A stretch of DNA of 64,000 bases from Odontesthes bonariensis (GCF_027942865.1 NC_134510.1:5118001-5182000), one strand, 5' to 3'. Shown: positions 1 to 12,544, counted from the stretch's first letter. Notes: generated by a model from the letters alone, not told the origin. Numbers and translations are program-made.

Positions 1-638
1 CAGGTACATTAGGGTACATATGATTCAACCTGCAAGGTGTAAGATAAGTGCGCAGTAACCACTTATATTGTAGCAGCTTATATCTGGTATTAACTGACTG
101 GGTCTGAGCCTTAAAACAAGCCCTTTCCCTGTCAACTTCCTGGATATCCTCCTTTAAATCAGTTATCCATGCCTCACGCTTTTTAGAAGAGGACTCTTTT
201 GAATGTTGTAACAGTAAATCATAGAACAGTGAAAATTGTCCTCTGCCCTCCATGCGGGATAGAGTCAAGTCCTCGATTTTAGATAGTGGGGGTACAGTCA
301 ATTGCTTATGTGTGGATAAAATAAAATGTTTAAGTTGGAGGTATTTAAAGAAGTGCTTTCTTGGAATACCATATTTCTCACACAGGTGATTATATGATAA
401 CAAGCTACCTTCTGCATATAAATCCAAATTTTTTTGCAGCACCTTTGTCAAACCACATCTTAAATCCACCATCTGCTCTCCCTGGTATGAAACAATTATT
501 GCCCCATATAGGGGTAAACTGTGATAATGCTGGTGTGTCTCCAACCTGTTGGTGTGCAGAGTACCACACTGAAATGGTATTTCGAAGAAAGGGATTTTTT
601 GTTTGTTTAATTAGTCTTCTGACACTTGCTGAATATAA
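1..638 (-). mobile_element. L1-clade LINE fragment, C-terminal ORF2 part
   Basis: Minus-strand translation gives an L1-type ORF2 C-terminal region: a segment with NPFLRNTISVW and FTPIWGNN, and further downstream an LCEKYGIPRKHFFKYLQLKHF-type stretch. Both are typical of vertebrate L1/Tx1 proteins. It is broken by stops. The more N-terminal part continues at 2059-2290, so the L2 between them was inserted into this L1. The element runs off the left edge of the window. Confidence 0.75.
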
Positions 639-2058
639 ATTCAATTCAATTCAATTCAATTCATTTTTATTTATATAGCGCCAAATACAACAAATGTCAT
701 CTCAAGGCACTTAGATAATAAAGTCCAATTCAAGCCAATTGGAATTCAATTCATTGTAATCATAATTATTCATAAAATAATCCAATTCGTTCATATAGAG
801 CCAATTCAAAAACAATTTCCTAGCTAAGGAAACCAACATATTGCACTGAAAATGTTTTCTTTTTCGGTCCAATCTCCCGTCCTGAGCGTGCCTGAGGCGA
901 CTGTGGAGAGAAACGACTCCCTTTTAACAGGAAGAAACCTCTGGCAGAACCAGACTCAGGAAGGGTGGCCATCCGCCTCGGCCAGCTGGGGTTTGAGAAG
1001 ACAGAAAGGGGGGGGGGCTGGCGGCACTGTAACACCATTCAAAGGATATCTGTTGGAACAGGGAAACACGAGTTAATGACCACAATAATGTCACATATAC
1101 ATAAAGAGAGTAAAGTGAGGAAAGGTGTGACAGATGAGGCCCCCCAGCAGTCTAGGCCTATAGCAGCTTAACTATGGGATGTTTCAGGATCACCTGAGCC
1201 ATCCCTAACTATAAGCTTTATAAAAAAGGAAAGTTTTAAGCCTGGTCTTAAAAGTGGAAAGGGTGTCTGCTTCCCAGACATTTACTGGCAGCTTATTCCA
1301 CAAGAGAGGGGCCTGATAACTGAAGGCTCTGCCTCCCATTCTACTTTTAGAAACTCTGGGAACCTCAAGTAAACCTGCAGTTTGGGAACGAAGTGCTCTG
1401 TTAGGAAAATATCTTATAATGAGATCTTTAAGATATGATGGAGCTCGGTCATTAAGAGCTTTATAGGTTAGGATTTTGGATCATTTTGGATCAACTGAAG
1501 GCTTTTCAGAGAATATGTGGGACAGCCCAATAATAAAGAATTACAGTAGTCCAGTCTTGAAGTAACAAATGCATGGAGCAGTTTTTCTGCATCACTCTGA
1601 GACAAGATGTTCCTGATTTTAACAATATTACGAAGATGAAAGAAGGCAGTCCTAGAAACCTGTTTTATATGCGAGTCAAATGATAAATTCTGGTCAAAAA
1701 TAACTCCAAGGTTCCTCACTGTAGAACTGGAAGCCAAGGAAATACCATCTAGAGTAACTATATAGCTAGACAATTTCTCCCTGAAACGCTCAGGTCCAAA
1801 GATAATGACTTCAGTTTTGTCTGAATTTAGAAGCAGACAGTTCTGAGTCATCCAGGACTTTATGTCTTCAAGACATGCTTGTAGTCTGACCAACCTATTG
1901 GGTTCATCTGGTTTTATAGATAAGTACAGCTGAGTATCATCAGCATAGCAATGGAAATTTATGCCATGCTGTCTAATAATGTTACCTAATGGAAGCACGT
2001 ATAAAGTGAAAAGAATCGGTCCAAGCACAGAACCCTGAGGAACAAATAAAGCTTGAGA
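639..2058 (-). mobile_element. 5'-truncated L2/Maui-like LINE
   Basis: Minus-strand ORF 1468-2097 begins at the reverse-transcriptase segment VPQGSVLGP and contains the catalytic YADD box (FHCYADDTQLYL), then SRLDYCNSLLLG. This is the fish L2/Maui reverse-transcriptase C-terminal half. The 3' UTR follows to about 640 and ends in the repeated AATTGAATTG tail, seen on the plus strand as TTCAATTCAATTCAATTC. The element lies inside an L1. The 5' boundary near 2058 is approximate because both elements are open in overlapping frames there. Other copies of this family lie at 16650-17004, 38941-39048 and 43335-44956. Confidence 0.85.
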
Positions 2059-2290
2059 GGAAGCCCTAGTGTTGACATCTCCTCTATAGTCACCCAAGCA
2101 GGAAGGGAAGTTACTGAGAAGTAATACATTGCTGTCCTTAGCTGGGCTGCCCAGTAATACAGTTTTAGATTGGGGAGCTGAAGCCCACCTCTTTCATATG
2201 GTAGGTATAATAGCTTTAGTTGTAGCATGGCCTTTTTACCAATCCAGATTAATTGATTCAGTATATTATTAATGTTAAGAAAAAAGATTT
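2059..2290 (-). mobile_element. L1-clade LINE fragment, upstream part
   Basis: Minus-strand translation shows GGLQLPNLKLYYWAAQLR and AWVTIEE, the L1 ORF2 motif that normally comes just before the NPF(V/L)RNT segment found at 1-638. The two pieces are therefore halves of one L1 separated by the L2. The 5' end is ragged. Confidence 0.7.
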
Positions 2291-2299
2291 CGGTTAAAG

Positions 2300-2566
2300 G
2301 AAGCGGAAGTGATTGAAATAGATATAGAAACTTTGATAAGACAACATTTTAATTATGTTTATGTGACCAATCATAGATATATTTATTTTCACTTTTAATC
2401 TTAATTTGTTTTATATTGAATGATTAGTATCCCTTGTGTTGTATTTGTTGTTGTAGTGTTTATTATTTTTATTATGCTTTTGCTTCTGTACAGCACTTTG
2501 GTCGACTGAGGTTGTTTTAAATTTGCTCTATTAATAAACTATGACTATGACTATGACTACTTATAA
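2300..2566 (+). mobile_element. LINE 3' tail with TATGAC tandem end
   Basis: The segment ends in TGTACAGCACTTTGG, a run reading AATAAACTATGACTATGAC, and a short TATGAC tandem. This is the pattern of 3' ends of fish CR1/L2-like LINEs and SINEs that share their tails. No coding part remains, and the 5' limit is a guess. Confidence 0.5.
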
Positions 2567-3330
2567 GAGATAAACTCTTTTCTCACTGTTAAATATTGAT
2601 TTTCACTTGGCTCGAACACTGGCAAATGAACAAGCAGTGGACTGACAAATACAAACTAGCTCAACTCAATAAGTTTTTGTCATCTCACAAGTGGATCAAT
2701 ATCAGTTATGCACAGCATGTTCCTACTCTACAGAAGGCTCGCTGACACTGGGAGATTTGGGTAAAAGACAAGGTTTACTTAAAGGTAGGACATGTGGGAA
2801 AGGAGGGAGATGGTTAGTGATGGTGTGAGAGAGTGATTTATCCAGCTAAAAGGTGTGGGTTTACCCTTACTGATCCGCAGAAACATTAACAGCTAAAGTT
2901 AAGAGTAAAGAAGTAAAGAAGACAAACTGGCATAGTGATGCTTCTGAATATTCTACATCAACCTATCCTAGGAAAAGAATTCCAGGTACACTCCGCTCAA
3001 CTCTTTTAAGCTCTGATGATCATGACATGTCAGCAGCCACTTAACATCTAATGCAGCAACACACAAAACTTGCATGAGACTTTCCCTCATAAGCCTGGTG
3101 CATCCACCAGATTCCCAAGCATTTTCCGGGTTTTTCCTTTGAGAAAACCCATTATAACAGTGAGGGGAGGAAATCTTAATGATTCCAACAGCAAAAACAC
3201 TCTAGCCACTAGGATTAGAGGTCAGGACACAAAGGGAACGTTTACACCAGAGCTGTTTGGTCTGCTTTAAATGGACCAGAGTTTGTTTCCTCAGATAGCC
3301 TGCTTCGTGTTGGCAGGTGTGAAAGCTCAT
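2567..3330. other. No gene recognised
   Basis: AT-rich sequence with only short open frames and no family resemblance. The last 100 bases before the Tc1 fragment contain ACACCAGAGCTGTTTGGTC, which looks like the end of an unrelated non-autonomous DNA element, but no partner end was found. Confidence 0.5.
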
Positions 3331-3334
3331 CCGA

Positions 3335-3835
3335 TCTCTGGAGTGACGAATCACGCTTCTCTATCTACCAATCTGATGGACGAGTCTGGGTTTGGCAGTT
3401 GCCAGGGGAACGGTACTTGTCTGACTGCATTGTGCCAAGTGTAAAGTTTGGTGGAGGGGGGATTATGGTGTGGGGTTGTTCTTCAGGAGCTGGGCTTGGC
3501 CCCTTAGTTCCAGGGAAAGGAACTCTGAATGCTTCAGCATACCAAGAGATTTTGGACAATTTCATGCTCCCAACTTAGTGGAAACAGTTTGGGGATGGCC
3601 CCTTCCTGTTCCAACATGACTGCGCACCAGTGCACAAAGCAAGCACAGAGTCCTGACCTCAACCCAGAGACTGTGAGCCAGGCCTTCTCAGCCAACATCA
3701 GTGTCTGACCTCACAAATACGCTTCTGGAAGAATGGACAAAAATTCCCATAAACACACTCCTGAACCTTGTGGAAAGCTTGCCCAGAAGAGTTGAAGCTG
3801 TTATAGCTGCAAAGGGTGGGTCGACGTAATTTTAA
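3335..3835 (+). pseudogene. Tc1-like transposase fragment
   Basis: Translation starts at [20 protein letters not shown] and goes on through [12 protein letters not shown] to FQHDCAPVHKAS. These carry the first and second catalytic aspartates of the Tc1/mariner DDE domain (SDES and QHDCAPVH). A TAG stop follows FMLPT, and the DLNPIE part is deleted or rearranged (only CCTGACCTCAACCC survives). A C-terminal part follows with LLEEWTKIPINTLLNLVESLPRR-like coding. No N-terminal helix-turn-helix and no inverted repeats were found, so this is a dead internal fragment. Confidence 0.8.
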
Positions 3836-3945
3836 ACCCTGTGGATTAAGAATGAGATGACACATAGGTTCATATGCCTGTCAAGGCAGTTGACAGGCAT
3901 TGTCTGTTTGTCTGTTTTTCTACTTTTGGTACCTTGCCTCCTGAC

Positions 3946-4896
3946 CAGAGGTGGGTAGAGTAGCCAAAAATTGTACTCAAGTAAAAGTACTGTTACTTTA
4001 GAATAAAATGACTCAAGTAAAAGTAAAAAGTAGTCATCGAAATAATTAGAGTAAGAGTAAAAAAGTGCTTGGTGAAAAAACTACTCAAGTACTGCGTAAC
4101 TGTTGAGTACTGTCTGATTTATTTGTTAACACAAGCATTCAATCAGACAGACAAAAATACTAAATAATCATCTTTAGGCAAATTAGAGTTCATCCAATTG
4201 ATAAAATAAATTAACTTAGAAAATGTTTAAAACATATGTAACCCATATGTAACCTAAAAAACAAACATTCGCCTATCCACGGGGGAAACGAATTTAGTAA
4301 ACCGCTACATGTTTGATCAAGTTAGATGTTGAGTTTCTGCTGAAATATCCGTTTGTTTGGGTTGACACAGAAGACACATAATGTAGCTGCTGTTTCTCAC
4401 TCTTTGTAAGGTAAACATGCTTTCAGTATGAGGCCTCGTCTGTGTCTTCATTTCCCACCGTTGATTCTGACATTTTTCATCTGTTTCTTTTTTTGTTTGC
4501 TATGACTGTAAGTTGTAAAGCTAACCCGTCCCGCCGCTGAGATCGAGTATGGTCACATGACGAGACTGCACGGCTACGTTTGATTGTTGAAACAAAGTCA
4601 GGTGGTAGAGCCTTTGGCGGAAGTCTCTCTCTCTGTCAAAATAAAACATTAAAATGAGGCGTACGCGGGGGGATAAAAATAATGAGGCATAGAATACCAA
4701 CGAGGTAAGAAGACAAGTAACGAGCTCATTGTAGCCTAATGTAGCGGAGTAAGAGGACAGTTTCTTCTTCACAAATCTACTCAAGTAAAAGTAAAAAGTA
4801 TAGTGATTTAAAACTACTCCCAGAAGTATAATTTTTTCAAAAACTTACTCAAGTAAATATAACGGAGTAAATGTAACTCGTTACTACCCACCTCTG
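3946..4896. mobile_element. Non-autonomous hAT element with 8-bp TSD
   Basis: It begins CAGAGGTGGGTAGAGTAG and ends TACTACCCACCTCTG, so the terminal repeats are inverted copies. A perfect 8-bp direct repeat CTCCTGAC flanks it at 3938-3945 and 4897-4904, the target-site signature of hAT transposons. The subterminal regions repeat ACTCAAGTAAAAGTA. No transposase remains inside. Confidence 0.92.
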
Positions 4897-5227
4897 CTCC
4901 TGACTGAAGATAAATTATGTTTTTAAGAATGATATTTCACAGTGACTGACATTAACCCATTTCCAAACATTGGATGCTGTGTAAATTGTACATGAAAGAA
5001 AAGCAATAATTTGCAAATAATTTAAAGCCTGTATGCAATTTGAAACTGTACAATGACATTGGGTTTTTTTCCCCTTCTAAATATATACTCATTTTAAATT
5101 TGAATGTGACATTTTAAAAAGCTTGGATAGGGCCATGTTTACCACTGTGTTACAGAACTTTGGAGACCATTTACTGTGGTTTTGTTGGTAAAATGTTTTC
5201 AGCTAGGATTTCAGCTCCTATACTATC

Positions 5228-5832
5228 ATGAATGCTGGCTTTTATACTGTATGCTGAAACTAATTTACATGGTCCCTCTCCTTATCTAAGAGACTAAGCG
5301 TTCTGAACTCATCACACCAGTTTTAAAATCTTTACACTGGCTTCCAGTCAGTCACAGAATAGATTTTAAAAGCCTGCTGATGGTTTACAGATCCCAGAAC
5401 GGTTTAGGCCCAAAATACATCTGTGATATGTTCAGAGAATATAAACCCAGCAGAGCTCTTAGATCCAAGGACTCAGGTCAGCTGGTCCAGTCCAGAGTCC
5501 AGACTAAACATGGAGAAGCAGCATTTAGCTGTTATGCTGCAAACAAGTGGAACAAACTGCCAGTGGAGATTAAACTTTCACCAAATGTAGACATTTTTAA
5601 ATCCAAGTTAAAAACACTTCTGTTCTCACGATATCTTTGAACTTATCTAGACTGTTGCTTTTTTTAATCATTTTAATTATTTTATTTGCTTCTCTTTATA
5701 TTCTTTTATCAATTTTTTAATGCTTCTCACACTCCCCGCTGCAATGCTTTTATTTTATGTAAAGCACTTTGAATTGTTTTGTACATGAAATGTGCTGTAC
5801 AAATAAACTTGACTTGACTTGACTTATCAGAG
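5228..5832 (+). mobile_element. L2/CR1-like LINE, ORF C-terminus and 3' tail
   Basis: Translation of 5290-5640 gives a reverse-transcriptase C-terminal region (LHWLPVSHRIDFK-like, then NGLGPKYICDM, WNKLPVEIKLSPNVDIFKSKLK). The stop is at 5638. The 3' UTR ends AAATAAACTTGACTTGACTT, with a TTGAC tandem tail. This is a different LINE lineage from the AATTCAATTC family in the same window. Confidence 0.8.
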
Positions 5833-7639
5833 GTGTCCCTGAGTCCTTTCAGTGATTTCCAGCAAAATATAGAACACTGACTGTTTTTGTTTGCCTTTTT
5901 CAATTCAGTGCCACCTGAGGACCTGAAGATGATAAACATCCGGTGCTGCTGATGGTATTATCTACCATTTCAGCATCTGAATACTTTGCAGTTTAATAAT
6001 TTTTTTAATTAGATACAAAGTTTAAATGAGAAATGATTAGTGTTTGATCAAAAAATTACTTTACAGTTTACAATAGACCAACCTATTTTTCAAACAGATT
6101 TTTCAAGTGTCCTGATAAATAGATAAAAGAATAAATCAAAAAAAAGAAACAAACAATCAAGGGTAATTTCCTTTTTATGATCGCCTTGCATGGCTGCTAT
6201 TCAGTTAAAGAATATTTTGCAGGAAATTATAAGCAACTAGAAGAGGGTGAAAAAATATGAGTGTATTGTTTAGAACTGAACAACAGGGATTTTTTTCGAG
6301 TGACTTCAGAGGAAACTTATGATTGGTGCGGGCATCCAGAACCTGATTTACCATGTAATTCTCAAAGGGAAAGTCTTTCGACAGGAGGAAACAGGCAAAA
6401 GAGAACCTGCATTGTACAATGCAGAAATAATTTAAAGCTTAACCAGCTGCATTGGTTAGCAAGTTATATAACCCAGGAATTCATTGTTGAGAAATGATTT
6501 GAAATGCCTTTCCTGACACTGATATGGTTTCAGAGGATTTATAAGAAGGGCTATTTTTTAATTGGCACTTACAGTCAGGCCCATCTTTCCTATTTCAGAG
6601 GAAGATAGGCTGCACGTTCCCACACACGATTAGGGAACAATGCTGAGGACAAATCGTCTACCTGTTGGAGTGAGTCCATTTGAGTCACAATAAATCAGAA
6701 TTCTTTTTCTGAAGCTATTGAAGGCTCAGGCTGGCAAAGTGATGATGGAGCAAAAGTCTGTGAAACCTCAGACGTATATGAAATCACAATCACATTTGAC
6801 ACTGACTCTTTTTTTCGTGTTACATTTGCTTACTTTTGCAAAAAAATCCCTGTTGTTGATACATCTCACATGTAAAAATGCTGCAGTGTGGACAAAAGTG
6901 AGAAACAGATGTTCTGTACGTGTTTATGTAACTGTACATGTTCTCCGCATGATGCAATATACAGTAGGATGATTCTCTAAATTTAGTTGTTTCTTTGAAC
7001 TCACGAAGGGTTCTTTCTTTCCTGAAATGATGATTACGCCGAGCCCCCCTCTCTGTGGACACCTCCAAAGTGTCACTGTCACATGACATTTTTATGCTGA
7101 CATTTAACTGTCCTTTCTGGATGTGTTGTGTGAAGGTTGATCAACATCCTGTGATGTGCTTTTAAGTAAATGTATCAATAAAAGACAAAAAAGCCGATTT
7201 CAATGAGAGAATATGCACAGCACAGTGGGTGATCAAAAACTTGGACCATGCAGTTGTCAGTACAGCACTGCCCTCTAGTGATAAGTATGTAATTAAAAAG
7301 TAGTTTAAAAGTATTTAAAAATCATGACCATTTAAGGTCAAATTAGTGCAATTGAGTATTGCCTTGCAATTTTAATTAACACACAGCCATTAATGGCTGT
7401 GCCTTATTTTCTGTATTCCAGAACAAAAGTTGAAGATATCACCCAAAAGTTACATATTTTACATTCTAAAAAGCTGTCACTGTGACTTTAAAACCAATTT
7501 TCACACTACTGTCAGTAAGTTAACAAGCTTCTGGATGTCTTTAGTATTAACGGTCACCAAGTGGAATTTCGTTCACTTTTCACTGACTTGGAGACCATTC
7601 ATACTGTAAGTTATGACGAGTTGGTGTTCCATCAAACTT
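5833..7639. other. No gene recognised
   Basis: About 1.8 kb of AT-rich unique-looking sequence. Frames at 6261-6497 and 6718-6972 are short, carry no recognised motif and have no splice context. Confidence 0.5.
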
Positions 7640-7960
7640 AAATGTGAAATTTAAAAAGGAAATGGGCTTGGATTCATGCGTTGAAGCATGAGGCCGCCTC
7701 ATGTAAAAAGACTTTCATGGATTTCCTACTGAAACCTGGCGTACGCTCAAACGCAAATGCACTCCTACGCACAAAAATGACACGTCACAGTCTGAGGACA
7801 AATTGTGTTAGCATTTCACATTTATTAATTATAACAGTTTGCCAACATCACCTCTAATTGTCACAAAAGAGTCAACAGAAAAATGGAAAAACTGCGTTTT
7901 TTGTGCGTACATTTGTACATGAGGCCGCTGGACTGCTGTGATTGATCGGTTAGAATACAT
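7640..7960. mobile_element. Possible small DNA-transposon relic
   Basis: CATGAGGCCGCCTCATGTAA near 7688 and ACATGAGGCCGCTGG near 7917 frame a 230-bp segment containing GCGTACGCTCAAACGCAAAT. The wording resembles ends of fish Harbinger-type non-autonomous elements, but the two ends are not a clean inverted pair. Confidence 0.3.
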
Positions 7961-8039
7961 CATCTAATAGAGCTAATGCATTGATTATTATTAGCACTAT
8001 TAGATGGAATTATTTTTTGCTGTAGACAATTCTTTATTA

Positions 8040-9960
8040 TTTACATTTTTCACATTCTCAAAGTTTCCCAAAGACAGCAGTTTGAAGAGACAGTGGGAAC
8101 TGGCGGTGAAACGGGAAGGTTTTGTGACAACTAAGAGGTCCTTGCTCTGCAGTGAGCACTTCAAGCCAGATGACTTTGACAGAACAGGGCATATTGTCCG
8201 GCTGAGACATGGAGTCAAACCATCTGTCTTTAACTTCCCGTCTCATTTACAAAAGGCATGTGTGCCAGAATTAATTCATTTCTGATTTAAGCATTTGATA
8301 GCTACTTAATGCCACGCATTTTTTACATTTAAAAGTTAATGCAGATATTTGTTTTTAGATGATTGACAGGCTCTTTGACACCTTGAACAGCCGTAATCCC
8401 TGTGCCAATTCAGAAGGGATTTCAGAAGGGAGAGAGTTCCAAAGAGTGGGGGCTGTGACACTGAAGGCTTTGTCACCAAAGGTCTGTAGTCTGGTTCCGG
8501 GGATGGAGAGCAGAGCAGAATCAGAGGAACGCAGGATGATGAGTGGAGATGGAGAAGGTCGGATAGGTACAGGTCAAGGGCATGAAGGGATTTGTGAGGA
8601 AACGGAGTTGGTATGATATATATGTGTATGTGATATGATGTGTCTTGTTCCAATTTGTTTGCTGTCTGCATTTTTTTTCTATTTGAATTGTGTAGTGTTT
8701 TTCAGGTCCTACAGGTGTCAATGGTATGTAGGGCATGTTCTTGTTTCAAGCTGTCACTGTTCCGGTTTAATAATGTTCGTATAGTTGGTTCAGCATCCTA
8801 AAAGAAAAGAAGGTTTGCAAACCTGTAAGAAGCACACAGTAATTTTGTTCCCAGTAAATTGGCAGTACAGTTTACCTACAATGGATGCCACCTGGATGTG
8901 GATGGATGTGGCAAAAATCAATTTACCTCTTTCAGTGAACAAAATTACTAGCTGCTTCCTCGAGGTGTCTTTGTTTTAATACAATCAGGGAAATAAAACT
9001 TTTTCTTTTGAAGAAATCGGGTTTGTGATCAACATTGACACCTTAATGCAGATGATTCCTGAGCTGCTCCAAGTCCAGCGGTATGTCTGCACCTACCGGT
9101 TCAGCCAAGATCACTTGGAGCTTCTCTTTAATTCAGTCATGGCATCAGGTAGGGTTCACATTTTACAGCCTTTAAAAAACAATAAGAAAAGATCTTGGGT
9201 GTAATTGTAATTTGTGGGTGTGTGTGTTGTTTTTTTCCTTAAGGGGGCTGGAACAACAATCCGTCTGCCGGCCAGTTCCAGGGCATCTTCCGGTGTCTGA
9301 TGGTCCGGTGTGGTGTCTCACCAAGTGGGCCAGGCAACGTGGCAGCACAGGATGTCTGCTGTTGAGATGTCCTCTGCCAAAACTGCAGAAGAACTGAAGA
9401 GTTCTTCTCTGCAGCCCTTGTGTGAGACCACAGCTACCTTCCCACGTGATTTGGTGGTCTTGTGGACAACACTCTGGTCTACATGGCAGGGTTTGTGGTT
9501 TGGCAGGTTCTAAGAAGGCTCTCCTGCGATGTGTGCCGTGCCAGCCTGGTGGCAGATGCCGTACCCTCTGCATATGATGAGAGCTACCACCTACTCGTGC
9601 TCGAAAATAATGGTGGGCTGATGATTCCATCTGAAGGCACAGCCAAGGTGGTGAGAACAGCAGAGAACGGATGATTCGCCAGGTCCACTCAGGGCGAGCA
9701 CCTAAGGTGTCAGTGGTCATGCATGTGGTCCGTGAGGAGTTTGGCACAGATGATGTGTTTTTGCTCGGGGAACATACTGGAGAAACAATTTGGCATTGAC
9801 AGCCACCATTCTGACCTCCTGAAACTAGTGGTGTCTGTGTTCCTCAAAATTAGGCTGCACCACAGCAAAACTTACCTCACTGACATGGCTATGCCAGCAC
9901 AAGAAAGAAACTGTGCAAAACAGTTCTCTTTCAGGGGTTTTACCTCCAATTCATGAAAGG
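8040..9960 (+). pseudogene. P-element/THAP9-like transposase, degenerate
   Basis: Pieces of one protein appear in order on the plus strand. The C-terminal part of a THAP domain lies at 8062-8252, just after an acceptor-like CTCAAAG; it has FPKDSSLKRQWELAVKR, the CSEHF cysteine-histidine pair and FNFPSHLQK. An LFDTLNSRNPCA segment follows at 8359-8404. GFVINIDTLMQ plus YRFSQDHLELLFNSV lies at 9020-9150, followed by GT. After a 93-base intron-like gap ending TTAAG comes GWNNNPSAGQF at 9247. YMAGFVVWQVLRRLSCDVC lies near 9479 and HHSDLLKLVVSVFLKIRLHH near 9808. These are THAP9/P-element transposase landmarks. The first zinc-ligand half of the THAP domain is missing, and at least two frame changes and a LINE insertion break the gene. 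Confidence 0.82.
8396..8620 (-). mobile_element. LINE ORF C-terminal fragment inside the P-element
   Basis: Minus-strand translation gives LQTFGDKAFSVTAPTLWNSL, the conserved tail of jockey/CR1/L2-type reverse transcriptases (AFS...LWNSLP). It interrupts the P-element-like coding sequence just after NSRNPCA, so it is younger than that element. Confidence 0.7.
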
Positions 9961-11165
9961 CTTGTATATACTCTTGTAAATAGTTTTCTGGGGGGGATTG
10001 TTAATGTTCTTGTTCTTTTCTTCATATTTCAAAGTTCTGCCACTTAACCCTCTGGTCATTTAAAGAACCTGTTAAGTTTGAATATTTGGAATCAATCAAA
10101 TCACTTTACTCATAAGTGAGTAAGTTCCTGCAAGCTGTTCTGACGGTCTCATTATCAAAAAGGGTAGAGACAGATTCCCAGTCCATAATAATAATAGTAA
10201 TAATGATGATGATGATATTAATATAATCATAATAATAATAACAATAAGATTATTATCATACTCAAACGCAATGTATACCCTTCAAGCAATGCTTAAACAT
10301 TACATTTTGCTGTTAGAGTTAACCCTATACCAGGCCAGACAATGCTTGAATAAGTAAATGTATTTCAACCTTACATTCACAAATTGTCTTTCTGGAATGT
10401 TGAAAATGTCTTTTGGGTTAAAGTATTTCTTCATATCTTCAAGTGGTTGCCAGTGAGAAATAAACTTCTTGTTAAGTTGTTGTAATATAGATAGTACAGT
10501 GTGTAATTTGGTCAGTTAAAAATGTATAGTGTTGTCGTGGCTCCAGAGTAGAGTAAAAAAAATTACAATCAAAATGGGATACATATGTTCATGTACATTA
10601 TTCTAAATTATGTAAGCACAGCCTAATGATTACTTTTGGTCTTAACCACCCATTATTTTACAATAAATACGTAAAATAAAATATTTTTTATTTTCTTGAC
10701 ATGTCTAGTAAAATGGCAACTGGAAACAAACTTTAGCCAAATAGACATTTTTAAATCTTATTATTACAATGGCAGGTTATCACATTCACAGACAGTCTGC
10801 AAGGCTAAGACAATGTTGAACAGTTGTTTTACAGACATCTAAGATGGTGTTAATAAAGGGATGAAGAAGGTCCTGTCTGCACTCAGATGGGAGGTAAGAT
10901 GACTATGATGGGAGCAGGAGAAGACAAGCAGGGTCTGAAATTATGGCACATGTTAGTGGAAATATTAATGGGATGACAGCAACAAATTTGTGATGCAGAT
11001 TTCATCAAAGCATTCAACACAAAATAGGGCATATTAATGGTTGGACTATGGGATGTCTGATGCAGGCAACAATAAAGGCTCTGGAAGTAGTCAGAAAAAA
11101 ACAAGGATTGAAGCGGTGGCAGAGGTTGACCACGGGCAGAAGGAAGAAAGGTGAGAGAAGTCATT
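9961..11165. other. No gene; simple-sequence patch
   Basis: AT-rich sequence with a TAA/GAT-type microsatellite at about 10181-10262. Frame 10883-11164 on the minus strand has no recognised motif. Confidence 0.5.
10181..10262. repeat. TAA/GAT-type microsatellite
   Basis: An imperfect run of AATAATAAT, ATGATGATG and AATAATAAC triplets, visibly interrupted. Confidence 0.8.
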
Positions 11166-12213
11166 GCCCCTCATTTATCAAGCCGTCGTAGAAAGCATCG
11201 TAGATATGAGCGGAGAACTCGTCGTACGCAGAGGCTCAAGTGAGATTTACAGAACATGCGTACCACACCAATCCCATCGTAAGACCGAGCGGCTGTTGAT
11301 AAATCCGGCGGCTGAAATCCATCGTAATTATCCTAATCACGCCTTCTACAAAAGGGGGTTGAGAGGCCGCACCTCTAGAATTTGCGACATGGATAGACGA
11401 AAGGCGGCAAAGAAACGCTGTCAACGCTGTTGACAGCTGGGACAGCTCCGATCCAGGTTTGGATTTGAGTGCCTTGGAGGAGAGGGTGGCTGGCCTGATC
11501 GGAGCTACGTCTTTTTTCCTTGAATAACAGAATGCTTACCAAAAGTCAGAATCGCTGAATAAGTTCCTCTCTCCTCCTGAGTGCTCTTGGTTGTGCAGGC
11601 TGGTGGTAGGGATCTCTGGGTACGGGGTCCTCTGGATGTACATCTGGAAATGGCACTCCCTTTTTTTGGGCAATGTTATGGAGAACCCCGCATGCAACCC
11701 CGCATGCAATACCTTTTCGGGCGTATATAGAAGGGTTCCCCCCGCAGCCGAGAGACAGATCCACCTGCCCTTTAGGAGCCCTAACCTCACAGTGGCACGC
11801 GTGCGCGTATGCGTTCGGTGTGAGGGTGCGCGGTTGAATAATGAGCCATCACTCTTCCAATTACGGAGTTGTACTTGTTTAATTTATTTAATTTGCGTTT
11901 ATGTTTATATTTATGTTGAAGTCAAATAAAACATGGGCCTTCTTTGAAGTGATAAGTCTGTAATTTTAACCTAGAGATTTGTTGCGACTCATGAGGCACG
12001 CACTAGTGACGCTGCTGTTTATGTATGCTATTGCAGTCACCGCAAGTCAAAATGGAAAAGTGCATACACGGCTTCAGACCTGTCGTGGCGATTTCATCTT
12101 TCCTGCGCTCACGATGGATTTTATAAATGCCAACCTTTGCGCAGAAAAGAACGTAGGCCTACACACGACCTACGCATGTTTTTCGTCTTACGCAAGTTTG
12201 ATAAATGAGGGCC
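11166..12213 (-). mobile_element. PIF/Harbinger element, deleted
   Basis: The ends are inverted repeats: GCCCCTCATTTATCAA at the left and TTTGATAAATGAGGGCC at the right. Minus-strand coding at 11546-11764 carries CGVLHNIAQKKGVPFPDV, which matches the C-terminal part of HARBI1-type DDE nucleases (cysteine-x-LHN-x-A). The plus-strand stretch near 11390 has basic-rich coding (MDRRKAAKKRCQR) that may be a remnant of the companion Myb-like DNA-binding ORF. Most of the catalytic domain is missing. No clear 3-bp target duplication was seen. Confidence 0.72.
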
Positions 12214-12544
12214 AATGTGTCTAGATAAAAGAACATGAGAATAAAGTCAACATGTAAGTAGTTAGTGACGTAAAATGCATGAACTTTTTCTTTTTCCTAT
12301 GTAGCGAAAGATCCTCATGGAAATTAAAATGAACATGGAGAGGCGAGGACTTCTGTGAATTTTGGGACAAAGAAAGGTTTCACAAATTCTAAAGTGTGTT
12401 TGATATCATTTATATCATGTGGTGAATGATTAAACCCATATTCAATTATTTTTCATATAGGTTCTAGTTTTGAAAGGTCCAAATGAAAAGAAGAAACAAA
12501 GCTCAGATGACCTTTTTGAATGTTCAATGACCAAATAAAGTTTT
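12214..12544. other. No gene recognised
   Basis: AT-rich sequence between the Harbinger element and the tandem repeat. No coding potential was recognised. Confidence 0.45.

Noticed and set aside
4521-4784. 87-codon minus-strand frame inside the first hAT
   Set aside because: No transposase similarity; the element is non-autonomous.
9172-9747. 191-codon minus-strand frame
   Set aside because: Shadow of the P-element-like coding region on the plus strand; no motif of its own.
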